Positions 1 to 10,928 of a DNA stretch of 64,000 nucleotides are shown one piece after another. Source of the stretch: Tupaia tana (taxonomy: Eukaryota; Chordata; Mammalia; Scandentia; Tupaiidae); NCBI GenBank assembly GCA_026018925.1, contig JAKSZU010000018.1, forward strand, positions 7,720,920 through 7,784,919, given 5' to 3'. The translations under genes were made by a program, and so were the position numbers. The notes under the pieces are model-generated. The model was not told where the DNA came from and searched no databases. It was given only the letters and a program-made list of their open reading frames with translations. Each line of letters opens with the position of its first letter. Positions within the stretch are counted from its first letter, which is position 1.

Positions 1-1285
1 ATATGATCAGGCTTAAATATGTCCTGAACCATGTAACATCCCCACCAGCACTAGGAGAAGGTTAACAGAGGACAAAAAGGAATCTGTTAACTCCAGCCTG
101 CAGTTGGATAGAGGTTCTGCATTTGCTTGACAAATAGATAGGAAAGGGGAAGATGGTACCAGTCAGCCTTCAGTAGGGGGACCCAGCCTGGTTCTACATG
201 AAAGACAGAAGAGAGAAAGAGAAGCAGAGGCAAAACAAGAAGAGAGAATAGCTCACAAAACGGGGCACTCGAGTGCACAGTGACCCTACCCACACACATA
301 CACACACACCCACACAACTCAGTCAAATACTGGCCCAGATTCTGGCTAATCCTTAGCGAAACTTTCTTCTGGGGAAAAGGGACAGGTCAGAGAGGAGGGT
401 TAGAAGACCAGAACTTCATCCTCCCCAGCCCTTCAGAGACCACTCTTTATAGATTTTATTTGATATTTCTAGAGGGAAGCTCAGATGTTTATCTTCATGG
501 GAGAATTCTGTAGCAGGTTACACTCTTTGGGGGTCTTTCTTTCCCCTCCCGAATAAGAAAGGGACATATTTTAGGCTTTCATGGAATTTCAAACTCAGAT
601 TCCAAGAAGAAAATTCCATTTGTTCATATAATAAATAATAGAGCATTTGGACCTGGCAACCACTAGGCAGAGCTGCAGAAGATATATAATACAATTAGCC
701 CTGGCTGGGAGTTGCCAGCTGACAATGAGGCCAGATTTATGTGTTTGCTTTTTCCATAAGTACAATTTTATTTGATAAGTGCAGTCCAAAGATATAAAGA
801 ATTAATCCAGGGTCTGCATTGTGGGGTATTTCCTCTGTAATATTAAAATAAATATTACCCCTCTATCCAATTACATAAAATTATGTTAATATTATCTTCT
901 TTGTTGTTGTTGTCTGTCTGTTTCATCTCTGTAGCCAAAGAGTTTATTAAAAGCAGTGCCTGGCTTCCTTTCAGAGAGAGGTAAATTTTTTTTTTTTAAT
1001 CATCCTAGTCAGACAAGTGTAATTATTTCTTTTTAAACGAAATATTCCCAACTAGGGTGGAGGGTCTGGTGACCACCAGGGCTGGTTTTCAAGAGGTGGT
1101 CTTTGTTCCAAACTCTCCTAACTTCTAGATCCTTTCTTATGACAAATCTGAACTTTTGGGAATGGCATAGTCATACTCTGCTTTGAATGTGATGTAGAGC
1201 TCAGGAGATAAAGAAGTAGCTGTGAGCATTTGATCAATTTGAAGGATTCGATAGGTAACAAACTTTTAAAAGTAGATGTTGCAGT
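1..1285. other. Unique non-coding sequence
   Basis: No repeat family or exon recognised. It contains a short CA-rich stretch near 288-316 and AT-rich sequence after about 840. The open frames here are short and have no recognisable domain. Confidence 0.5.
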
Positions 1286-1428
1286 GTGGGGGCCAGATTT
1301 AGGAGAAGGGACTGTGGCATGGCCACCCCCTGGTGGGGGTTATGTCACACTTTCTCTCTCTCCTTTCCTCTTTATCTCTCTCCAGTGAACACACACATGC
1401 TATAGAAAACAAAGAAACAAAAATTAAA
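1286..1428 (+). repeat. tRNA-SINE, internally deleted copy
   Basis: Starts with GGGGGCCAG, then jumps to the SINE body (GGAGAAGGGACTGTGGCATGG, then a C-run/G-run stem, then pyrimidine-rich CTCTCT) and ends in ACACATGCTATAG plus an A-rich tail. The tRNA-like head after the first nine or so bases is missing compared with full copies such as 3169-3447. Diverged, so probably old. Confidence 0.75.
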
Positions 1429-1750
1429 ACATCGAAGAGGCTTGCAAATGCTGGTTAACCAGATTAGAGTTTTGAACTTGACTTAAAAACTTGGTCCAGC
1501 TCCTAACTTCTGCTTCCAGGGAGGGGAAGAGTGAGGAGAAAGTAGGATTTAATGCCGTATGTGGTGTCTCAAATGTATATATTAAGCCCTTGCAAACATG
1601 CTTTGGGGAAGTGTAACGAGTCATTTCAGAGATGAGAAGACCAAGAGAACAAGAACTGCATAGCTTGAAGGGAGTGGAGGCAGGTTTCTATCCCACGAGG
1701 ATGTTCCTTTTCTTCCTGGAATCAGTGAGCTGGGTATCCAGAAAACATGT
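1429..1750. other. Unique sequence
   Basis: Nothing recognised. Confidence 0.4.
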
Positions 1751-1757
1751 TTGAGGG

Positions 1758-1905
1758 ACTCTTCAAAAGTTGATGGAAAATGCATTTTATGAAAAAAAAA
1801 AAAAACAACTTAATTTCAAGTTTTTTCTTTTTTTAATTTTGCATCAGAATAAATTTACACTTTAATCCCATTTTTCTACAGCATGGAGTTCCTTGAAGGC
1901 AGTAA
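1758..1905. mobile_element. Mariner-like MITE fossil (diverged copy)
   Basis: The left end ACTCTTCAAAAGTTGATGGAAAATG resembles in outline the left terminal repeat of the clear copies at 9636 and 53505, and the right end GGAGTTCCTTGAAGG loosely mirrors it. Internal A- and T-runs have expanded. Assigned by similarity to the other copies in the window only. Confidence 0.45.
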
Positions 1906-2916
1906 CTCAATAATTTTTCCTGAAGATCCTCTGAACATACTTAGCTCTTTTATGAATGAGATACCTAATTTACGGAGGGGGTAACTGATTGGTGAAAACC
2001 AAGCCCAGCCGTGTCTAACACTAACTCTGTTTAGTACGAGGAGGTTTGACCAAGCTGTTCGTGTCTTAGGTTTCTTACCCAAACAAACTGAACACAGCCA
2101 CCCAGTGTGAGAGGTAGTGATCGTCACGGACAGTTGTGCAGGTTGTGCACAACACAACGTCAAGGGTCACACTGATATGATCATCCCTGTGATGGATCTG
2201 GTTCATGGCTCACCCTGTATGGCTGACTCAATGGGTTGGCGAGGTCAGGCCACAGTCTGAAAGCTGTTGTTCAAAATGGCCCCAAATGCACAAGCCCCAG
2301 ATACACCCGCAGAAAACACAGAGCTCTTCCCTGCTTTCAGCAAAGATATGCCTCGATGCCCCCATCCCCCAGCCCTGTGCTGCTCCCATTGTGCTACTCC
2401 TGGTGCAGGTCACTGGGCAGAAACAAAGCACAACGAGCTTGTGATACACCCTTTGTTGGCCCTTTAATCTCTGGCTCACTGTGCTTTTCTGAAATGTGAA
2501 AGTAGATTACGGGCTGTGAACCACTATAGAACTCCGTTAGGTAATGATTAAAATGTGGCAAATGCTGCCAACGATAATAAAGGAAGAATGAGGTCATAGG
2601 AAAACTCACTCACGTTTTAGCTACTTGTTGTTTCAGAAGATCCAGATTCCCCAAGAAGAATAAAACAGGCATTTGTTCTTATTGATATCTTGATTGCCCT
2701 CTCTTAGTAAAACAGTGCAGCACTGGCACTCCATAAATGCTGACAAATGAAAGAAGAGACAAAAAAAAGGGGGGGGGGCGGTGAAGTGATTCCGAAAGCA
2801 AGTTTATGGGGAGAGCAGACTAGGAACCTTCTGCCTGGATGTAATAGTTTTGCAGTGGGAGTCAGGTGTAGGTTGTACAATGGTATTTCTTCTGCAGTGA
2901 ATTAGTTTTCATGGAA
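1906..2916. other. Unique sequence
   Basis: No recognised repeat or exon. Contains an A/G homopolymer run (about 2761-2780). Confidence 0.4.
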
Positions 2917-3085
2917 ACCAGTGTTTATTGAGCCCAAGGATGTGTCAAGTGCTGTGTTACCTCACAGTGTAAGTACTTTCATCTCCACTTGACAGGCTAA
3001 CTGGCTTTCAGTCCATACTTGCAAGTGACAGATTCGCAATTTGAACACAGACCTTCATGACTCCAGAAACTATGCTTTTCTGCCA
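2917..3085 (-). repeat. MIR SINE
   Basis: Reads as reverse-complement MIR: GTTTATTGAGCCC..., a TGTGTCAAGTGCTGTG block, then the region corresponding to the core and the tRNA head. Strongly diverged, as expected for this ancient mammalian family. Confidence 0.65.
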
Positions 3086-3168
3086 TATTTGCTTTTTTAT
3101 TATTTTTAAAATATTTTATACATCCAATCAGTGTATATTATTACAGCTTGCAAAATGAATTTTCCCAG

Positions 3169-3447
3169 GGGACCAGCAGTTAGCGTAATGGCTATGTCGC
3201 TGGACTCCCACATAGTAGACCGCGGTTCGAGTCCCGGACCCGGCGGCTTAAACTCACGCCGGGCGCGTGTGCGTGCGTGCCCAAGATCCCGAGAGGAGAA
3301 TGGAGGAGAAGGGATTGCGGCGTGGCCATCCCCCCTGGGGGGTGATTTCCTGCTTTCTATCTCTCTGTCTCTCTCTGTCTGTCTGGTGAGCGCACGTGCC
3401 CTATAGCAAAAACCTCTCCAAAAAAAGAAAAAAAAAAAAAAAAAAAA
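3169..3447 (+). mobile_element. Young tRNA-related SINE (full length)
   Basis: Head GGACCAGCAGTTAGCGTAATGG carries an A-box-like TAGCGTAATGG and a perfect B-box GGTTCGAGTCC, the internal RNA polymerase III promoter of a tRNA-derived SINE. The body has a C6-T-G6 inverted repeat at 3330-3342, a pyrimidine-rich CTCT/CTGT stretch, the end block GCCCTATAGCAAAAA and an A-rich tail. The 12-bp TSD GAATTTTCCCAG is at 3157-3168 and 3448-3459. CpG content is high and divergence from its neighbour at 3503 is low (about ten mismatches by eye, mostly at CpG sites), so the insertion is recent. It sits inside an L1 3' end. Confidence 0.93.
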
Positions 3448-3502
3448 GAATTTTCCCAGCATGAATACACTACATATTAGTTCACTTAAAGATATTATTA
3501 TG

Positions 3503-3780
3503 GGGAGCAGCAGTTAGCGTAATGGCTATGTCGCTGGACTCCCACGTAGTAGACCGTGGTTCGAGTCCCGGACCCGGTGGCTTAAACTCACGCTGGGCGC
3601 GTGTGCGTGCGTGCCCAGGATCCTGAGAGGAGAATGGAGGAGAAGGGATTGCGGCGTGGCCATCCCCCCTGGGGGGTGATTTCCTGCTTTCTATCTCTCT
3701 GTCTCTCTCTGTCTGTCTGGCAAGCGCACGCGCCCTATAGCAAAAACCTCTCCAAAAAAAGAAAAAGAAAAAAAAAAAAA
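3503..3780 (+). mobile_element. Young tRNA-related SINE (full length)
   Basis: Same structure as the copy at 3169, including the B-box GGTTCGAGTCC and end block GCCCTATAGCAAAAA. The TSD AGATATTATTATG is at 3490-3502 and 3781-3793. It lies in the same orientation 43 bp downstream of the first SINE's right TSD, in the same L1 fragment. Confidence 0.93.
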
Positions 3781-3900
3781 AGATATTATTATGTACATTG
3801 TCATTAAAAGATAATTTTCCAATTTTGTGTCCCTGAAATGTTTTGGTTCTTTCTTTACCCCCTTGACTCCCTCTCGTATTTGTTAAGACAAGCAAAAGCA

Positions 3901-5595
3901 ACTTAAATTTATATAGAGATACTTAAACTTTCTTTTTGAACTCACGAGCTTTTTGGGTGTTAGAGATTTTACCTTTGTATCTATTGTTAGGTTCTTGTCT
4001 TTTCTGAGAAATCCTTTCTTCCCCACACACCTGGGGAGTGTTGGCCAGCAGAACAGAACACAGAACTATGGGTCTTGCTATGTGGCTGGCTCTGGGCTGG
4101 ATTTTGTTCCAGCTTCGGAGTCCCGCTGCTGCCTGGAAGCTCTTCCTCGACAGAGGCCTGAGTTGATGGCTGAGAAGGACTGTTGACAGATTGGTGTGTG
4201 CAAGTGGGAAGATCACAATAAAAACGCTTTGAAAGAATGAAAACAAAGAGGGAGGAAGAAAATAAGGGAATGAGTAAGGAAGGGAGGAGCGGAAAGAAGG
4301 GCGAAGGAAGGAAAGAAGCGACAGCAAGAGGAAACCTTTCTGAGTTGATCACTGAATTACTCGATTCCTCTTTTCCTTCAGTGATCTGTGGTGGAAAACA
4401 CGGGGACCACTAAGACTTAGAGAAATGAGATAGGAAAAGGAGAATCATCTCTTGGCCTTATCATACGAGGCCACTGGATAGCGAGGTGGGTCCCAAAGTG
4501 CTGCCTGTATTTTGTTGATGTGGTTAATTTTAACTCTTGGAAGTCTGAGGGTAGGCCTGAGAAGGCAGGTGGTTGTGGGGAAAAAGGAGGAAAGGCAGGG
4601 CATGCAGGCGGAGGGAGAGCAGACTCTGCAAGTGCCAGTCTCAGTCAGTCTTGTAGCCCATCATCTTAGTGTCACACTAAGTGTCTGGGCCTGGCACTGC
4701 CCCTGTGGCCCACATCATCCCTAATCTGGGATGCTGTTGTTGTTGGGGGCAGTTTACAATCCCCTCTCCCTTCTCCTGCTGATGTGCAGAATATTAGCCC
4801 TCCATGCCCATCTCTCTCACTGCCCTACAGACCTCCTGGCCTCTGAGGCTGTACGTCATAGAGGGCCCCATGCTGGGTGGACAAATGGGGAACATTTCAA
4901 GGATAAGCGAGTGCTCCTTTTCCATCACTGCTAAAAGAAGCAAGGCCCTGGCACGGTCAATTTTCAGTGATATTTATTTATTCAACAGTAAATTTTAGGA
5001 TTAAAGGCAATCGAAAGGAAGTTGCCAGTGGTGTGCGTGGGCCTCTCAGTGATGCTGCATGTACCCAGCGCTGTCAGGGAGCCTGGGAGGCGTCTCAGTA
5101 TCCTGTGCTCCACATTGGAAGCATCTTATGCTTATGGTTTATTTCTTCAAACCGTGTTTTAAAGGTATCTCCCAGAGTCCTTTTAATTCTTAGCCACATG
5201 GTGACATCTTCTAGTATTTTTACCGTGTGTTCTTCATCCTGAGTTCTTCTTAAGGGTTTCAGAGCAGCATGCGCATGTGCTGTGTATTCAAAGTCCCTGT
5301 TGTAGCCAGGATCCTCTAGAGGCTACCTCCCAATGGCTCCTGCAAAGCTGACTCTGTGTCTCTTGCTTGTTGGGTAGAAGCTGGATGGGTTACCTTTAGA
5401 ACTATCTCTTTTCCCTCCAGTTGGGGAGTTGGAGGTGAGGGGAAGAAAAGAAAACCCTATAGTTGTCTGCTGTGAAATTCTGTCTCCAATAACCCAGTGT
5501 GTCTAAAGCCTTTATAACTCTTGGGTACTCTTAGGGAGCTTCTAGAAGAAACTAGCTGGTTTTGTGTAGTTGGGAAAGCAATGGGTTTAAAGTTT
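3901..5595. other. Unique sequence with a purine-rich tract
   Basis: No recognised exon. 4205-4330 is low-complexity GGAAG-rich purine sequence preceded by CACAATAAAAAC, which looks like a polyadenylation hexamer but has no gene attached. The rest is unassigned. Confidence 0.4.
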
Positions 5596-5599
5596 ATAT

Positions 5600-6250
5600 G
5601 CTTGCTAGGAACGTTAAACCTCACACAGGATCTGTGTCCAAGGACAGCAGGGTCACATCCTCTTCTGTGATTGGATGACCTTGTTCCTACGTACATTTGG
5701 ATGAGCTTGGTGTGGTAGCTGAAAGACCACAGCGCATGCATGGCTATTCCTCCCGTAGAGACATGGAGTCCTGCATCCCTGCTCTTGGGTCTTAGTGGCC
5801 TGTGACTTGTTCAACCAGTAGAAGATGACACAGTGATGTTCAGGGGCATCCAGCATCATGCTCTGCAAACTTTGCATCTTCAGACTAGGCCTCTTAAAAT
5901 ACTCACTCTAGACATGTTTGCTCTGGGAACCAAATGGCTGAGCTCCAAGGAGAAACCAGATGCAGATGGTCTGCTCTACAGCCCCAGACAGACTCCGAGT
6001 CAGCAGGCAAATGCAGTGGCCAGCCCTCCCGGCCCAGGCTCTGGGCCTTGGAGTGAAGATGCCACCTCGGAAACAACTCTAGAGCTCATTGCCTGGTGGG
6101 TATCACTCCAGATCAGAGATGAACCTCCCAGCTAAACCCAGTCTGAATTCTTTTTCCACAAGACTGTGAACAAGAGAAACTAGCCTTTTATTTAAAGCCA
6201 CTAAGTTTTGGGGGCAGTTTGGTCTGTAGCATTAGGTAACTAAGACACTT
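5600..6250 (+). mobile_element. MLT1-type solo LTR (ERVL-MaLR)
   Basis: The 3' part is diagnostic: CCCAGCTAAACCCAGTC, AGACTGTGAACAAGAG, then TTAAAGCCACTAAGTTTTGG and a GTAACTAAGACAC end, the order seen in MLT1 LTRs. The 5' boundary is uncertain. No retroviral coding sequence adjoins it, so it is a solo LTR of an ancient eutherian family. Confidence 0.7.
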
Positions 6251-6352
6251 GGTGAACAGAAATGGCAGTCTTGGGGAGCCCAGACTCAGAGTCAACACAT
6301 CTAATCATAGGAGAAAGGAAGTAAAGGACTCTGCTATGTGTTTATTATTTCT

Positions 6353-6516
6353 TTTTTAAAAAATTATTTATTATTATCATTTTTTAATTTGACCAGAGAG
6401 AGAGAGAAAGAGAGACGAAGGGAAAATGAGAAAGCAAGTCACCAGGTCCAAAAATCAAACTGCGATCAGCCATGTGGGAACCCAGTGCCTTAACCACCAT
6501 GCCACCTGCTGGCCCC
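6353..6516 (-). repeat. tRNA-SINE, short form without body
   Basis: Reverse-complement head ending ATGCCACCTGCTGGCCCC, then GA-rich sequence and an AT-rich tail. The C/G-stem body of the long form is absent. A diverged 17-bp TSD can be traced (ATGTGTTTATTATTTCT at the left, ACGTGTTTGCTGCTTCT at the right). The head contains a CTCF-like motif at 6499-6512. Confidence 0.8.
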
Positions 6517-6609
6517 ACGTGTTTGCTGCTTCTATGTCACCTCTTCATTTCTTACTATACATCCAACCCAATTAACTATTTTACCTAGAATTGTGGGGGT
6601 TTTTTTGCT

Positions 6610-6797
6610 TTTCTTTTTAAAGAATTTATTTATTTATATTATTTTAATTTGCTATAGGACATATGTGCTCACCAGAGAGAGAGAGAGACAGAGAATGAGA
6701 GAAAGAGTCAGAAAGCAAGCTGCCAGGTCCAGAACTTGAACCACCTTTGGCCATGCAGGAGTCCAGTACATTAACTACCATGCCACCTGCTGGCCCC
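6610..6797 (-). repeat. tRNA-SINE, short form
   Basis: Reverse-complement copy with tail AT-rich, GCTATAGGACA end block, GA-rich part, and head ending CCATGCCACCTGCTGGCCCC. CTCF-like motif at 6780-6793. Only about 95 bp from the preceding short-form SINE, in the same orientation. Confidence 0.8.
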
Positions 6798-6799
6798 TG

Positions 6800-7544
6800 T
6801 TTCTTGCTTTCAAGTGGCCTTGTAAAATGCAGAAGCAGAGATTTTTAGGTGTGGAGTACTTGCTTTCAGAGGTGAGTGTTCACTGAGTTTTACAAGACAA
6901 ATCCTTGCCCTCACTAGACAGAGAGAGAAAGTGGTTCTAGCTTTGGAGAATTGCAGGCTCTGCTAAATGGGAAGATGGGTTTATTTCCCAGATCCAGCGC
7001 TATCCTCTGTAGCAGCTTCCTGTAGTCTCATATTGAAGAGAATTCTCAGGCTCACCCTCAGCTCTGTGAGGAAGAATGAACAGTTATTGGTGATGTCTGA
7101 CATAGTTAGGACTCACTTGTGTGATGGGTGATGTCTGACATAGTTAGGAGTCCCTTATGCAACAAATTGAGATCAGGACTCTACCAGTGATGGCTGAGAC
7201 TGTGGCAAACTTAGATACTCATTGAGCTACTGAACTCGCAAAGAGGATCATCAACCTTGGAAAGCTCCTGAAAAAGTTTCAGGAAACTATTGCCGTGAAG
7301 CTTAAGAGCAAGCCCGAGGAGCATTTGACTTGTCTGCTTAAATACACTTGGCTATCTAAATCAGTGAGTTTGGTAGTGTGTAAACTGTTTGGATCAGAAA
7401 AAAATTATAAAGTATTACACTTGTCATGGAAGTTTATACTAGACCATAACCAAACACACATACTCATCCCTGACAATGGGGGCCGTAGTGGGGTGTACAT
7501 GGAGTATAAAATGAGAAACCTGGGGTATTAGTTTGCTCAGTCTA
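6800..7544. other. Unique sequence with a 23-bp duplication
   Basis: No exon recognised. The 23-bp sequence starting GGTGATGTCTGACATAG is present twice, at 7089-7111 and 7127-7149. Confidence 0.5.
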
Positions 7545-7790
7545 TTCTAACAAAGTACCACAGATTGGTACTAGCTTAAACATGGAATTCGATTTCTAAT
7601 AGTTCTGGAAGCTGGAAGTATAAGGTCAAGGTGCCAGCAGGTCTGTTTCTTCTGAGGCCTTTCTCTTCCTAACTGTTTTCATGGCTTCAAGCAGCGGTAG
7701 TGGATCATCTTGTGCCATTCAACTTCAGCTATAGATCTGGAAGGTGTGAGCAGGTCTGAGATCAGGAATCCAATGAGGTTGACAGAGACA
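7545..7790 (-). mobile_element. MLT1-type LTR fragment (ERVL-MaLR)
   Basis: Begins GGTATTAGTTTGCTC... followed by TCTAACAAAGTACCACAG and a degraded form of the GTGGCTTAAAACAAC block, the reverse complement of an MLT1 3' end. The remainder (AGTTCTGGAAGCTGGAAG, AAGGTGCCAGCAGG) follows the usual order. Truncated at its 5' end (right side here). Confidence 0.65.
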
Positions 7791-8555
7791 CAGAAGGTCA
7801 GCAAATACTTATAGTTGGAGGCTGAAGGTCGATGGGATTTAGCATGCTTTTTCCATGTTGCTTTCTTACTGTAAAATGAATCATACAGAAAGCCCCAAAT
7901 ATGCTTTGCTGTGCTCTATCTTCTTTAGTAATTTCAGAATTTGATTCCAATGACTTCTCATCAACACTCCCATTTATGGCTGTGAAGAAAGGCCTTATCA
8001 AAAGCTCAAAACTATTATCTTGGGGAGGTCCGTGAGAAGAAAAACAATGTCTTATCAACTGGGAGCCAAGTTAATGTTTCTCCATTTATTTTAGGCCTTA
8101 GAGGGAGGATCCGAGGGCTAAAGGGATGCATGAGTCATGAGAAGACCTTAGTTCATTGCACTGGCACATTTCAGAGGAGACCTGCCTTCGTTCTAGGACT
8201 AAAGAGGCCTCTGCTTTGGGAATGACTTTAAGGGAAGAACCAGCCAGGGGGCTCTGTTTAGGGGGTTGTGGAACATTAGAAGATGTCATAAACTCATTAT
8301 CATACCAAATATGAATGCCAACATCTCAGAGAGCCTATGGTGAACTGATTATATATATATGTATACATATTTAATGTGGGCTCTGAAGTCAGCCCGTTTT
8401 AGGAGGAAATCATGGCTCCATGAAAAATAAATGGTTAAGGTCCGGTAAATTTCTTCAGGCCTAAGTTCTTCACCCACTATTAGAGGGGATATAAACGGGG
8501 TGCTTGACCTAAAGTCCATTTTATATTAAGAGGTCAGTAATGGACAGCTAATCTT
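7791..8555. other. Unique sequence
   Basis: No repeat or exon recognised. Includes a short AT repeat near 8351-8362. Confidence 0.4.
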
Positions 8556-8556
8556 T

Positions 8557-8743
8557 ATCACCATCACTATATTATCATTACCCCCATCCTCAACACCATC
8601 ATAACCGTCATCATCATCACCACCATTATCACCATCCTCAACACCATTATTATTATCATCACCATCACCATCATTACCACCACCTTCACCACTATCACTA
8701 TTCACCATTACCACCATCATCAATGCCACCATCATCACCATTA
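8557..8743. repeat. ATC/ACC trinucleotide microsatellite
   Basis: Imperfect CAT/CAC/ATT triplets for about 190 bp. The triplet period produces open frames rich in Asp, Gly and Val on the minus strand that are not genes. Confidence 0.9.
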
Positions 8744-8936
8744 GACCGGATTATGCTTATGTTAAAGAAAGTTGAATGAGTCAAGATTCAGTGTTACTTG
8801 GTTTGCTTAGGCTAATACCCAGCTTTATGTAACATTGTTGCTTCTTTGAGAGAGAAAGTTATTCCCTTTTAAGCTTCTTTTCAATCTTCCTAGGTATCTG
8901 AAGGAGAATGTCACCATTTGGTGCTAAAAGGGTTTT

Positions 8937-9202
8937 TTTTTTTTTTTTTGGAGAGGTTTTTGCTATAGGGCGCGTGCGCTCGCCAGACAGACAGAGAGAG
9001 ACAGAGAGATAGAAAGCAGGAAATCACCCCCCAGGGGGGATGGCCACGCCGCAATCCCTTCTCCTCCATTCTCCTCTCGGGATCCTGGGCACGCACGCAC
9101 ACGCGCCCGGCGTGAGTTTAAGCCGCCAGGTCCGGGACTCGAACCACGGTCGACTACGTGGGAGTCCAGCGACATAGCCATTACGCTAACTGCTGGTCCG
9201 AA
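8937..9202 (-). mobile_element. Young tRNA-related SINE (full length)
   Basis: Reverse-complement full-length copy: poly(T), TTTTTGCTATAGGGCGCG, body stem CCCCCCAGGGGGG, B-box complement GGACTCGAACC, head TAACTGCTGGTCC. TSD CTAAAAGGGTTTT at about 8924-8936 and 9203-9215. CpG-rich, low divergence. Confidence 0.92.
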
Positions 9203-9215
9203 CTAAAAGGGTTTT

Positions 9216-9635
9216 AATGTTTCTCTAACATTTGTTAATAAAGAGAAGGCAGGCCAAAGGCTCAAAATTCTACAAAGAAGATGGTATATAGCAGAATTAA
9301 CAACACTGCATTTATCGTAGCTTCTTTACATTTTCTTATAATGTATAGCAACTAACAACAGTTTTACACTCAAAATGGGGATTAAAGTTTTTAAACAATA
9401 TAATTAAGGGGAAGGGTAAAATAATGAAATGAAAAATAAGTAAAAAATAGTACAGAATATACATGGATATGACAAACATGATCATGATGCTACAACTATA
9501 CAACTGTATATAACTGTAGAGTTTTGCCTCCCCAAACCAAATGAATCTTGGCTCTAGGCTCAAAACTGTAGTACTTTAAAAACAAACAAACAAACAAACA
9601 AACAAAAAAAACTGTAGTACTTTTCTATCTTTCTC
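9216..9635. other. Unique AT-rich sequence with (CAAA)n
   Basis: AT-rich, no exon. Ends with a (CAAA)n microsatellite near 9571-9609, next to a near-repeat of AACTGTAGTACTTT on both sides of the array. Confidence 0.5.
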
Positions 9636-9764
9636 TACTGGGAGACTTCAAAAAGTTCATGAAAAATGGAATTAAAGTAAATGTTTATTTGAGGGCAAAA
9701 ATGTTTGTAATTCATGTATAGTTTTTATGATATACATTTTTTAATGAACTCAAAGACCTCTGTA
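9636..9764. mobile_element. Mariner-like MITE (TA-flanked)
   Basis: About 129 bp including flanking TA dinucleotides. The left end GGAGACTTCAAAAAGTTCATG and the reverse complement of the right end (AGAGGTCTTTGAGTTCATT) are matching terminal inverted repeats. Same family as the better preserved copy at 53505-53632. Confidence 0.75.
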
Positions 9765-9918
9765 TTTCTGTTTCTCCCAAAGAAGCCCAGCACTGTCAGT
9801 GACATCCTATTAGTAGCATGAAATTAGCCATGGTGGGAGTATTTACACCAGGATATCCAAAAATTCCACAATCAGGATTTTTTTTTTCCTAACTGCTAAC
9901 CATTTACCAGCACACCAC
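9765..9918. other. Unique sequence
   Basis: Nothing recognised. Confidence 0.35.
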
Positions 9919-10040
9919 TCTGCTGGGCAAAACCTACTGAGTCGGAAACTCTGAAAGGAGAGCCCCAGAATCCCTGCTTGTTAAGCCCCCACCCAGGTGA
10001 TTCTGCTGCTCTGTTTACATTTTTAAACCCCTGTCTGAGT
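9919..10040 (+). mobile_element. MER5A-like hAT MITE fragment
   Basis: GGAAACTCTGAAAGGAGAG..CCCCAGAATCCCTGCTTGTTAAGCCCCCACCCAGGTGATTCTGCTGC follows the 3' half of MER5A-type Charlie elements (TCTGTTTTAACAAGC, CCAGGTGATTC). The 5' half and the terminal repeat are not clear. Confidence 0.55.
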
Positions 10041-10618
10041 CTTAGAAATGCTCAGGACCTGCAACTTTTGCTTTCTGGGAACCACTTTCCACGTTTCACC
10101 CAGCCCCAGGCCCCTAGGCCTATGAAAGTTCAGCTCTCAGGAGAGAAAACGCTGCCAAGGCTTCTCTACCCAATGAAGCTGAAAGACTCTGGGCAGGGAG
10201 GGAGAACACTCTCATTTAAACACAAATAGCTGAAATAATTGCTGAGCAAATCTAGAAAATGACTGGCTAAGTAAATTGCTTTTTTGTGTCAAGTTTCTTT
10301 GATTTGCCCCTGGGGGCAGGGTGAAGGGGTGACTCCTCCAGAGGCCCAGAAGGATGCAGTTGACTCCCTGGCTCGGCCCCCTGAGCTTCACAGGCATTTC
10401 CTAGGGCTCCAGGTCAGCTCTGCTCTCCCTTCAGGGCAGCTGGGCTTCCTGTGGAGAGTCTGGGAGGACGGAGGGGTTACTGCCAGACTGAAATATCCAC
10501 CTGGACTGTCATTGTGTTGGATTCCCAAAGCCATGTATCATGGTTGGTATGAGATTCAGATTGGTATGTGGCCCCTGAAACGGTGTACTAATCGTTCTGC
10601 AAAAAGTCAAAGGGGCAT
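10041..10618. other. Unique sequence
   Basis: No repeat or coding exon recognised. Confidence 0.4.
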
Positions 10619-10880
10619 CACATTACTGAGTATCTAGTATGTGTTGTTTATTGTGCTAAGGTAATTTTCATTCAGAACTAATAGCAACTTTACATGGGAA
10701 GGGCATGTGAGGTACTATTTCAAGCCCCTCTCCATACAACGACTTCTTTAGAAGGTATGACAACTCTGTGAGGTATAAATTCTCCTCCTCCACCGAGAGA
10801 CCAGAGTTAGGTCACTTGCTGAAGGTCACAGAGCTGGGATTCCATTGTAGCCAGCCACCCCCGCAGTGCTCGAACTCTAA
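10619..10880 (-). repeat. MIR SINE
   Basis: Reverse-complement MIR: ACTGAGTATCTAGTATGTG, CTCTGTGAGGTATAAATTCTC, then GGTCACTTGCTGAAGGTCACAGAGCTGGGATTC, the strongly conserved MIR core. Confidence 0.8.
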
Positions 10881-10928
10881 ATCACACACAGCTTAATCAC
10901 CTCTCACATGCAGGGCCGCACATTCTCT

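Larger units (their letters stand above)
3100..3900 (-). mobile_element. L1 3' end (minus strand), split by two SINEs
   Basis: The pieces 3106-3168, 3460-3489 and 3794-about 3890 join into one sequence once the two SINEs and one TSD copy each are removed. The joined sequence matches a second copy at about 21170-21350 (shared blocks CAAAATGAATTTT, CAGCATGAATACACTA, AAAGATATTATTAT, TTTGTGTCCC). That second copy continues into an L1 ORF2 remnant, which identifies both as the 3' untranslated region of one lineage-type L1 subfamily. No coding part remains here. Confidence 0.75.

Noticed and set aside
3169-3250. tRNA gene
   Set aside because: A- and B-box are present, but the sequence does not fold as a full cloverleaf by eye, has no proper acceptor stem and continues into a SINE body with poly(A) tail and TSD.
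3106-3901. Open frames of about 90-140 codons across the SINEs, repeated elsewhere with almost the same protein text (for example near 8963-9181 and 35113-35410)
   Set aside because: They are translations of the SINE body. Recurrence comes from the repeat, not from a gene family.
4100-4330. Terminal exon or processed pseudogene ending in an AATAAA-like word and a purine tail
   Set aside because: No homologous coding text, no TSD and the tail is GGAAG-rich rather than poly(A).
8526-8741. Asp/Gly-rich protein frame
   Set aside because: Translation of an ATC/ACC trinucleotide microsatellite.
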